DNA of 11,997 nt from an uncultured Flavobacteriales bacterium (GTDB lineage: Bacteria; Bacteroidota; Bacteroidia; Flavobacteriales; Crocinitomicaceae). The notes under the pieces are model-generated. The model was not told the DNA's origin. It saw only the letters and a program-made list of their open reading frames with translations, and did no database searches. The position numbers and the translations under genes are program-made. Positions 6,194 through 11,997 of the stretch are shown piece by piece. Positions within the stretch are counted from its first letter, which is position 1. Each line of letters begins with the position of its first letter. The stretch lies in contig CAMPIU010000048.1 in NCBI GenBank assembly GCA_946886545.1, forward strand, positions 1 through 11,997, written 5' to 3'.

Positions 6194-9100
6194 CTAGAAC
6201 TGATTGAAGTATTTACCCGCTTTGTCCTTATAGTACTTTGTCAATAAAGGATCCACAGCACGCAACAACTCAACCTGTCCAAGCTTGTTACGCTTATACT
6301 CATCAAATCGAATAAGGTTACCATAATTGATGTTTTTTCCGGAAGTAGATTCTCTTTTTTCTTCGAAACCTCTTTCCTTCAATGCTTTCTCGCTTTCTAA
6401 CAGACGTGTTAAAATATCTTGTTGACGGCGAATCATCTCCGGCGAGAATTGTTTATTGATTAATTGTTTCTCCTGTTCCTCCAATTCCTTAATTAAAGGA
6501 TTCAACTGATTGCCTTTTCCTTGACCATCCTTGTTCATTTCATTACGCAATTGCTCCAAGCGCTGACGTATTGCTGTTTGTTGGGCAGCCATCTTAGCAA
6601 TCTCCTTATTGCCTAAACCTGGCATTCCCTGGTTACCTTGTCCTGGTTTATCACCCGGTTGTTTTCCTCCAGGATTCGGTCCTTTCTTCATTTGTTCCAA
6701 TTGCTTCTTTAACATCTCTTTCATGTCACCCGGAGACATTTCTCCAGCACTTGGTTTCTTTCCTGCGCCACCCGGATTATCGCAAGAGCCGGAACCTGGT
6801 TTTTGTTGTTGCGCCTGTTGTTGCATAGATTGCAAACTTTCATTTAACATCAGAGCTAGGTTGTTGTAACTGGTCATCACGTACTGTTGATGCTGCAACA
6901 TTGCTCTCCGGTTGTGTTCACCAATTTCGTTTGTTATCAAACCAAAATTGGAACGAATGTCTTTCAATTCTTTATCAATAAATGGGGCTATCTTCGTTTG
7001 ACGTTTTGCAAGCGCCATCAAACTATCCTCTATTAATTTATTGTCATCTATAATGCTTCGTTGCTTTCTGCCCAACTTATTATAGGAAGGGTCCATGTCC
7101 TTTACCTTCCCAAAGCGATTCATCACGTACTCCTGATCAAAACTCAAGGACATCAGGTTTTCCAATAACAAACGGATCAAACTCATGTCTTCCTCATTCT
7201 GTTTTTTGTTCGCTGCTTCCTGTTGATTATTTAGCTGATCAGAAAGTTCCTTCATTTTTTCAGCGGCCTTTTTCTGATTTTCTCCGCCCTTACTTTTTTT
7301 ACCTTGATCCAGTTTACTCTTCGCATCATTCATCTCCTCAGAAATTTCCTGCTGCTCCTGATCAAAGGAATCCATTGGCATCGGACGTTCCAGTTCCTCA
7401 TTCAATTTTTGAAGTTCCTTCATGTCCTTTTTCAAATCATCAAACTTCTTGTTGAGTTCATCCTGTTTCTTTGAAGCATCCTTCTCAGACACCTTTTCAT
7501 CCTTAATATCCTTTTCCAGCTTCTCCTGTTCTTCAGCCAACTGATCCAACTCCTTTTCCAAATCATCAATCTTCTCATTCACTTGTAAACGCTTCAGCAT
7601 TTCCATAGTGCGGTCCAATTGCTTTTTCATTTCATCACTTGAAGCATCCAGTTTCTCGGCTTCATTCTTCATTTGAAGCTGATCGTTCTTCTCCATTAAT
7701 TTCTCAAGTTCATCAAGCAACTTCTTAAGCTCGTCGTCCATCACCTCCTTCAGCAACTCTTCGATCATTTCCTGTTGTTTCAACAGTTCTTCATCTTGTT
7801 CACTCAACTTGTTCTTTTCTTCATTGCTTGCATTCAATTTCTCTTTGATCGCCTCCAATTCTTCCTGCAAGGATTGCTGCTGCTGTTTCAAAGACTGAAC
7901 CTGCTCCATATTCTTAAAGTCACTTTTTGACTTATTCATCAACGACTTCTGAAGTTTATTTACATCCTTTTGAAATTGTTCTGTCTTCTTGTAAACATCC
8001 GTCAATGCGTTTTTCAATTCCTTTTGAACTTCATCACGCTTCTCATTCAAATTCGTCAAAGTAGGTAATTCATAAACGAAATTTTGAGAGTAAGTACTCT
8101 TAGATCCGTTCACCCCATCATTATCAAACACCTGAAAATGGTAAGAAATCTTGTCCTCCACATCAATATTATCACGACTGAAATCCACAGCAAACGAAAA
8201 TTTATCGTTCGTAGACGCAAACTTATCAACCAGCATTTTTCGCTTCAATTCCGTTCCGTTCTTCTTTTGAATAGTATACATGAAATAAAGAGCTGTCAAT
8301 CCATAATCATCAGAAATCAATCCTTCAAACAATCTTACTGATGTTTTAATAGAATCAACACTTTCTGAAACCAAAATAGAAGGATAGGCATCCTTAATAA
8401 CATGCACCTGGATGTTAGATGTGTCCAAAACATTCAAATCCTTGTTTTTTAAAACGAAACTAACCGAAACATCTTCTTTATAAACAGATTGAAAATTTCC
8501 ATTACCTGCGTTAAACTGTTTTGAAAACCCCTTACTTAAAACTTTAAACCAACTCACATTTCTCGCCTCTACATCACAATCAACTTTTGTTCCTTCCGGA
8601 ATATCCAAATCAGCCAGGTTCAGCAAACGTTCGTCTCTTCTATTTAAATATTTTGGGTAATGTAAAGTTGCAACAACTTTCCCCAATGAAGAGTTTCCAA
8701 GAACTTTTACCTGAAACTCCTTTGATTCATATCCTTCACTTTCAAAGTGAAAAACAAAATCAGATTTCAAATTATCAATAGGGAAGGCCAAGCGATTTTT
8801 CCGTACCTTATTCATCTTGTATCGTCCACGATTGGAAACCAAAAAGACATGTTCCGGGACATACATTCCGGTAATATCCACTTGCACATTGTATGAACTT
8901 CCTTCACGCAATTTGTCCTTTTGACCAACCAAATTGAAATCAAAAGGTGCTTCCTGTGCTTGTGAGAAATTAACTACGTTAGAAGAACCTTTGGTGATCC
9001 AACCAGGAGCAAAAATTGCTATTGTTCCGAAAACCAAAATAATCGGAATAACATATTTTAAATATTTCTTCGATTCTTCATACCGGACAGCTTCCTCGAA

Positions 9101-9529
9101 CTTTACAGCCAATAGTTCATTCGACTTTTGCGAAACACTTGCCCGGATCAACTCAAAACTTCGATCATCTTCATTTACAATTTCATTTAATTGCAAGGTG
9201 TTCAACAAGCGATCAGAAACTGCCGGGAAAAAAGAACCGATAATTCGTGCTGCCTGCGTTCTGTTGATACGTTTTCCAAATGAATACAATCTCATTATCG
9301 GAAGAGCAAAATAACGAACAAGTAAATATCCGTTCATTCCCAGGAACAAGATCAATAATACGAGTCGCACCGAACTGGGGAAGCGACCGAAGTATTCCAG
9401 GACACTCACTGTAAGCCAGGAGGCCAATAAAAAGCCAACTACGATTAGAACACCTTTCAAGATTTCACTCTTGTAATACTTGCGTATGAAGGCATCTATC
9501 TGTTCAATTAAGCGATCAAAAGCTGACAT
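6194..9529 (-). CDS. Large DUF4175-like membrane protein with coiled-coil and Gly/Pro-rich regions
   Basis: An 1111-residue protein of unknown function, resembling the DUF4175 family proteins that precede HATPase-ybeY-mnmG in Bacteroidota (recalled, not searched). Hydrophobic segments at about 22-45, 53-75 and 156-176 are probable transmembrane helices. The basic residues before helix 1 and between helices 2 and 3 place those parts inside, so the remaining ~930 residues would be periplasmic (inference). Residues about 180-485 are beta-rich, Ig-like in appearance (EGTKVDCDVEARNVSW, YHFQVFDNDG). Residues about 490-780 are a long Lys/Glu/Gln coiled coil. Residues about 905-980 are Gly/Pro/Gln/Lys-rich low complexity, followed by a charged helical tail (IRQRLEQLRNEMNKDG). 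No catalytic motif is visible. As first gene of the operon it fixes the promoter region at 9530-9600. A structural or envelope-scaffold role is a guess. Confidence 0.85.
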   Translation of the reverse strand: MSAFDRLIEQIDAFIRKYYKSEILKGVLIVVGFLLASWLTVSVLEYFGRFPSSVRLVLLILFLGMNGYLLVRYFALPIMRLYSFGKRINRTQAARIIGSFFPAVSDRLLNTLQLNEIVNEDDRSFELIRASVSQKSNELLAVKFEEAVRYEESKKYLKYVIPIILVFGTIAIFAPGWITKGSSNVVNFSQAQEAPFDFNLVGQKDKLREGSSYNVQVDITGMYVPEHVFLVSNRGRYKMNKVRKNRLAFPIDNLKSDFVFHFESEGYESKEFQVKVLGNSSLGKVVATLHYPKYLNRRDERLLNLADLDIPEGTKVDCDVEARNVSWFKVLSKGFSKQFNAGNGNFQSVYKEDVSVSFVLKNKDLNVLDTSNIQVHVIKDAYPSILVSESVDSIKTSVRLFEGLISDDYGLTALYFMYTIQKKNGTELKRKMLVDKFASTNDKFSFAVDFSRDNIDVEDKISYHFQVFDNDGVNGSKSTYSQNFVYELPTLTNLNEKRDEVQKELKNALTDVYKKTEQFQKDVNKLQKSLMNKSKSDFKNMEQVQSLKQQQQSLQEELEAIKEKLNASNEEKNKLSEQDEELLKQQEMIEELLKEVMDDELKKLLDELEKLMEKNDQLQMKNEAEKLDASSDEMKKQLDRTMEMLKRLQVNEKIDDLEKELDQLAEEQEKLEKDIKDEKVSEKDASKKQDELNKKFDDLKKDMKELQKLNEELERPMPMDSFDQEQQEISEEMNDAKSKLDQGKKSKGGENQKKAAEKMKELSDQLNNQQEAANKKQNEEDMSLIRLLLENLMSLSFDQEYVMNRFGKVKDMDPSYNKLGRKQRSIIDDNKLIEDSLMALAKRQTKIAPFIDKELKDIRSNFGLITNEIGEHNRRAMLQHQQYVMTSYNNLALMLNESLQSMQQQAQQQKPGSGSCDNPGGAGKKPSAGEMSPGDMKEMLKKQLEQMKKGPNPGGKQPGDKPGQGNQGMPGLGNKEIAKMAAQQTAIRQRLEQLRNEMNKDGQGKGNQLNPLIKELEEQEKQLINKQFSPEMIRRQQDILTRLLESEKALKERGFEEKRESTSGKNINYGNLIRFDEYKRNKLGQVELLRAVDPLLTKYYKDKAGKYFNQF

Positions 9530-9556
9530 AAAAACAATTCTTATACGAATAACTTA

Positions 9557-9564
9557 CTAAAGTA
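9557..9564 (-). promoter_or_regulatory. Candidate -7 element for the leftward operon
   Basis: On the minus strand the word is TACTTTAG, one mismatch from TAnnTTTG, about 27 nt before the ATG at 9529. A TTTG (9594-9591) lies further upstream, but its spacer of 26 nt is longer than usual. The assignment is tentative. Confidence 0.3.
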
Positions 9565-9640
9565 GAAAAGTTCAAACAGAACATCTTCTTCAAATTCAGG
9601 ATTCTGTACACTTAAGCCATAAAAAAGGTTAATTAATGAT

Positions 9641-9648
9641 TACTTTTG
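9641..9648 (+). promoter_or_regulatory. Bacteroidota -7 promoter element before gltX
   Basis: TACTTTTG matches TAnnTTTG exactly. It lies 15 nt before the ATG at 9664, so the leader would be only about 8-10 nt. The TTG at 9646 that would extend the gltX frame upstream is part of this element. No TTG is evident at the -33 distance. Confidence 0.5.
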
Positions 9649-9663
9649 CTGAAAAAACTAAGC

Positions 9664-11175
9664 ATGAGTTCGTCAGACGTACGTGTTCGCTTCGCGCCAT
9701 CCCCAACTGGACCGTTACACATGGGAGGTGTTAGAACAGCACTTTATAATTACCTTTTCGCAAAACACAATAATGGAACTTTCATTATTCGAATAGAAGA
9801 TACAGATCAAACACGCTTTGTTCCCGGAGCTCAGGATTATATCATGGACTCTTTAAACTGGTGTGGAATCATTCCGGATGAAGGTCCCGGAATCGGTGGA
9901 GAATATGGTCCTTATGTCCAAAGTGAACGCAAGGAAATGTATCGTCCGTATGCAGAAAGTCTTGTTGAAAACGACAAAGCATATTATGCATTTGATACAC
10001 CTGAAGAATTGGAAGCTGTTCGTGAGCAAGCTAAACAAATGGGTATGCCTAACTGGCAATACAACAGTGTTACACGTACAAACCTGAAAAACTCATTAAC
10101 ACTTCCTGCAGATGAAGTAAAACGTCGATTAGAAGCCGGAGAACCGTTTGTTATTCGCTTCAAAATGCCTAGAAATGAGGATATTAGGTTCGAAGATGTG
10201 ATCAGAGGATGGGTAGTTGTGAACACTAACAACCTGGATGACAAGGTTTTATTCAAAAGCGATGGAATGCCTACATATCACCTGGCAAATATTGTGGACG
10301 ATCATTTGATGAAAATTTCTCACGTTATTCGTGGAGAAGAATGGTTACCCTCTGCTCCGATGCATATTATGTTATATCTAGCTTTCGGGTGGGATGCACC
10401 ACAATTTGCGCATTTGCCCTTGCTTCTAAGACCCGACGGAAACGGAAAACTTTCGAAAAGAGACGGTGACCGCTTAGGATTCCCGGTGTTTCCTGCAAAC
10501 TGGACAACTGCAGAAGGGGAATTGTATTCAGGTTACCGCGAAAACGGATACTTCCCAGGAGCATTTATCAATATGCTGGCTTTCTTAGGATGGAATCCCG
10601 GAACAACACAAGAAATCTTTTCAATGGATGAACTGATCCAGGCATTTACTTTAGACAGAGTAGGAAAGGCCGGTGCAAAATTCGATCCTGAAAAAACGAA
10701 ATGGTTCCAGCAACAATATTTAAAAAACACTTCCGAAAAGGAATTGGCAGGTATGCTAAAAGAACAATTCAACTTGACGGATTCTGAGGAACGCCTTGAG
10801 GCATTCTGTAAGTTAATGAAAGAACGCGCAACCTTTGTCAAAGATATGATGACCGAGGGTTCTTACTTAATCAACAAACCAACAACTTACGATGAGCAAA
10901 CCGTTTCCAAAAAATGGAAAGAAGATTCAGCAGCATTAATGACCGAATGGAAAAACAAATTAAATACGCTTTCTTCCTTCGATCCAATTACTATCGAAAC
11001 CGCTTTTAAAACATTCCTGGAAGAGAAATCTTTGGGAATCGGTGCTGTACTTCCATTGTTCAGGTTATTGCTTACAGGCGCAGGGACCGGACCTTCAATG
11101 TTTGAGATAGCATCTTACCTTGGAAAAGAAGAATGTCTGAATCGTATGAATGACGGATTGGCAAAACTGAGATGA
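9664..11175 (+). CDS. gltX: Glutamyl-tRNA synthetase
   Basis: GluRS charges tRNA-Glu with glutamate in the cytosol; a class Ib aminoacyl-tRNA synthetase. From ATG 9664 the protein is 503 aa, normal for the family. The N-terminal RFAPSPTGPLHMGGVRTALYNYLFA holds the HIGH-equivalent (HMGG). IRIEDTDQTR is the conserved glutamate-site segment. DGMPTYHLANIVDDHLMKISHVIRGEEWLPSAP is the core binding region, and KLSKRDGDRL is the KMSKS-equivalent (K-L-S-K-R). The C-terminal ~170 residues are the helical anticodon-binding part. A TTG at 9646 would add six residues (MLKKLS) but overlaps the promoter element, so the ATG is preferred. It overlaps folB by ATGA. Whether the enzyme is discriminating or also charges tRNA-Gln cannot be judged from this window. 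Confidence 0.97.
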   Translation: MSSSDVRVRFAPSPTGPLHMGGVRTALYNYLFAKHNNGTFIIRIEDTDQTRFVPGAQDYIMDSLNWCGIIPDEGPGIGGEYGPYVQSERKEMYRPYAESLVENDKAYYAFDTPEELEAVREQAKQMGMPNWQYNSVTRTNLKNSLTLPADEVKRRLEAGEPFVIRFKMPRNEDIRFEDVIRGWVVVNTNNLDDKVLFKSDGMPTYHLANIVDDHLMKISHVIRGEEWLPSAPMHIMLYLAFGWDAPQFAHLPLLLRPDGNGKLSKRDGDRLGFPVFPANWTTAEGELYSGYRENGYFPGAFINMLAFLGWNPGTTQEIFSMDELIQAFTLDRVGKAGAKFDPEKTKWFQQQYLKNTSEKELAGMLKEQFNLTDSEERLEAFCKLMKERATFVKDMMTEGSYLINKPTTYDEQTVSKKWKEDSAALMTEWKNKLNTLSSFDPITIETAFKTFLEEKSLGIGAVLPLFRLLLTGAGTGPSMFEIASYLGKEECLNRMNDGLAKLR

Positions 11176-11534
11176 AACACACTATTGAAGTAAACGGAAT
11201 AAAGCTCTACGCTTATCACGGCTGCCTGGAAGAAGAAGGAAAGATAGGTGGAAACTATATTGTAGACGTTCAAATGCGCACAGACTTCCAGGAAGCAGCT
11301 TTAAGTGATGAGCTGAGTCAAACGATTGATTATGTTCATATCAATGCAATTGTAACACAGGAAATGGCTATTCGTTCCAAACTCATTGAACATGCGGGCC
11401 AACGTATTGTTTCACGTATTGAACAAGAAATCAATGGCTTAACCGGTTTACGTGTGAAAGTCACTAAAATCTGTCCTCCTATCAACGGAGACGTTGATAA
11501 CGTAGCGATTATTATTGAGACAGGAACTTGGTAG
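11172..11534 (+). CDS. folB: Dihydroneopterin aldolase
   Basis: FolB cleaves 7,8-dihydroneopterin to 6-hydroxymethyl-7,8-dihydropterin and glycolaldehyde in folate synthesis. The 120-residue length is typical of this small tunnel-fold enzyme. Visible family features are the opening INGxxLYAYHGCLEEE equivalent (residues 7-22), the TIDY segment near residue 55, the pterin-anchoring LIEHAGQRI near 73-81 (conserved Glu), and the catalytic-lysine region KVTKICPPI near 97-105. Its ATG overlaps the gltX TGA (ATGA), so the two are co-transcribed and translationally coupled. Its last codons contain the TTG that may serve as the -33 element of the tRNA-Cys promoter. Confidence 0.95.
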   Translation: MKHTIEVNGIKLYAYHGCLEEEGKIGGNYIVDVQMRTDFQEAALSDELSQTIDYVHINAIVTQEMAIRSKLIEHAGQRIVSRIEQEINGLTGLRVKVTKICPPINGDVDNVAIIIETGTW

Positions 11535-11560
11535 TTTTATAATAAAAATTACTATTTTTG
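11528..11560 (+). promoter_or_regulatory. Promoter of tRNA-Cys (-33 TTG, -7 TATTTTTG)
   Basis: TTG at 11528-11530, a 22-nt spacer, then TATTTTTG at 11553-11560, an exact TAnnTTTG match. The tRNA body begins 12 nt after the -7 element. Of the promoters in the window this is the only one with both halves at acceptable spacing. Confidence 0.65.
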
Positions 11561-11572
11561 CCTCCACAATAC

Positions 11573-11643
11573 GGTCTCGTGGCCGAGCGGTTAGGCAACG
11601 GTCTGCAAAACCGTCTACTCCGGTTCGAATCCGGACGAGACCT
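11573..11643 (+). tRNA. tRNA-Cys (anticodon GCA)
   Basis: A full cloverleaf can be drawn. The acceptor stem GGTCTCG pairs with CGAGACC (7 bp). The D arm is GCC…GGC, and the anticodon stem ACGGT/ACCGT encloses loop CTGCAAA with anticodon GCA at 11605-11607. A 4-nt variable loop is followed by the T stem TCCGG/CCGGA with loop TTCGAAT. The discriminator base is T (U73), as expected for cysteine tRNA. CCA is not encoded. The gene is flanked by its own promoter and terminator. Confidence 0.97.
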
Positions 11644-11646
11644 CTT

Positions 11647-11673
11647 AAAGCTCTGCAATTGCAGAGCTTTTTT
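11647..11673 (+). terminator. Rho-independent terminator after tRNA-Cys
   Basis: The 10-bp perfect stem AAAGCTCTGC/GCAGAGCTTT with an AATT loop runs into six T residues, 3 nt after the tRNA. This is a strong intrinsic terminator for the + strand. The symmetric A-run on the left is short, so function for the leftward gene from the right edge is less likely. Confidence 0.92.
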
Positions 11674-11745
11674 ATTTTAATGTAAATCGTCTACTCGATT
11701 CGTCACAATAGCTATTGTACTCTATGTAAGATCTCCAAAACAATA
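11674..11745. other. Intergenic spacer between tRNA-Cys terminator and T9SS-cargo gene
   Basis: This spacer holds a 14-bp perfect palindrome, ACAATAGCTATTGT (11705-11718), and a short word (11688-11702) resembling the anticodon/T-arm region of the adjacent tRNA-Cys. No gene is seen. Confidence 0.5.
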
Positions 11746-11997
11746 TCATGGAACAACCTGCACTGGTTTAGTAACAACAGTCCCGTCGTTATAGGTTAGA
11801 GATAAGTAATAAACTCCAGCTTCCAGATTAGCATTGTTCAATTCAAATCCCATTTCGTTTTTTACCATATTTGTACGTATTTCCTTTCCTGAAAGATCCC
11901 TTAAATTCATTTCAGCAACCATTTCACCCGGAACATAAATTGAAAATGACCCTTCATTCGGATTAGGAAAAACAATGAATGCTTCCTTATCATAAGC
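11746..11997 (-). CDS. C-terminal end of a T9SS-exported protein (type A sorting domain), partial
   Basis: The last 83 codons of a leftward gene that enters from the right edge; its start lies outside the window. The translation contains FIVFPNPNEGSFSIYV, then …LRDLSGKEI…, …LEAGVYYLSL… and ends …TKPVQVVP before TGA. This is the pattern of the Por_Secre_tail / type A C-terminal domain (PNPxxGxF…L.D..G…L..G.Y.L……K.VV). In Bacteroidota that domain directs proteins through the type IX secretion system to the surface or outside. The function of the cargo itself cannot be told from this fragment. No start codon is needed to support the call because the motif spacing and the open frame to the edge are clear. 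Confidence 0.88.
   Translation of the reverse strand, partial: AYDKEAFIVFPNPNEGSFSIYVPGEMVAEMNLRDLSGKEIRTNMVKNEMGFELNNANLEAGVYYLSLTYNDGTVVTKPVQVVP

Larger units (their letters stand above)
9530..9663. other. Divergent promoter region between the DUF4175-like operon and gltX
   Basis: This short AT-rich gap separates the leftward five-gene operon from the rightward gltX-folB unit. It contains a -7 element for gltX at 9641-9648 and a one-mismatch candidate for the leftward operon at 9557-9564. I see no riboswitch fold, T-box or DnaA-box cluster in it. Confidence 0.6.

Noticed and set aside
6181..6196. TGTTCTACGTATGCTA just after the DUF4175-like gene, resembling parS.
   Set aside because: The CACGTG core is broken and the right half is lost; too degenerate to call a ParB site.
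6609..6869. An 86-codon rightward open frame rich in Pro, Cys and Gly.
   Set aside because: It is the antisense reading of the Gly/Pro/Gln-rich codons of the DUF4175-like gene, and its composition is explained by that.

Overview
This is a chromosomal housekeeping segment from a member of the Bacteroidota, most likely a Flavobacteriia/Crocinitomicaceae-like lineage (inference). The lineage signs are: the long IspG with an extra central domain, TAnnTTTG-type -7 promoter elements just before three transcription units, little sign of Shine-Dalgarno sequences, a DUF4175-like membrane protein at the head of an operon, and a C-terminal type IX secretion (T9SS) sorting tail at the right edge. Base composition is moderately AT-rich. 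I see no phage, insertion sequence, CRISPR array or defence genes.

Layout. At the left edge on the + strand is a small ArsR-like winged-helix regulator (6-308), followed by ispG (347-2257) of the MEP isoprenoid pathway. A 259-bp convergent intergenic region follows; it holds a terminator serving the leftward genes. From 9529 down to 2517 runs a five-gene leftward operon: a large DUF4175-like membrane/coiled-coil protein, a small HATPase (RsbW-like) protein, ybeY (rRNA maturation), mnmG (tRNA wobble-uridine modification), and a zinc-ribbon class I methyltransferase. Gene spacing is tight (17 nt, a TGATG overlap, 43 nt, then 6 nt). Diverging from it on the + strand, gltX (9664-11175) overlaps folB (11172-11534) by ATGA, then comes tRNA-Cys(GCA) with its own promoter and a strong terminator. 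The 3' end of a leftward gene for a T9SS-exported protein enters from the right edge (11746-11997) and is cut off by the window.

Most notable signal. Four ParB/parS-like 16-mers built on a CACGTG core lie within 2 kb, at and around mnmG: 3385-3400, 3661-3676 (degenerate), 5280-5295 (full match to the parS consensus) and 5327-5342. Three of them sit inside or at the edge of coding sequence and are read in the same codon phase (…CAC GTG GAA CAT…, His-Val-Glu-His). One supplies the GTG start codon of the methyltransferase gene. This points to a chromosomal centromere cluster, so the window is probably close to the replication origin, although no oriC, parA or parB is visible here.

The gene set is mostly translation and core metabolism: tRNA charging (GltX), tRNA modification (MnmG), a tRNA gene, ribosome quality control (YbeY), folate (FolB) and isoprenoids (IspG). 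I do not find an obviously new enzymatic system. The points worth a second look are the embedded parS cluster, promoter elements that overlap false upstream start codons, a sharp composition change at the IspG domain junction, and the uncharacterised DUF4175-like/HATPase pair.
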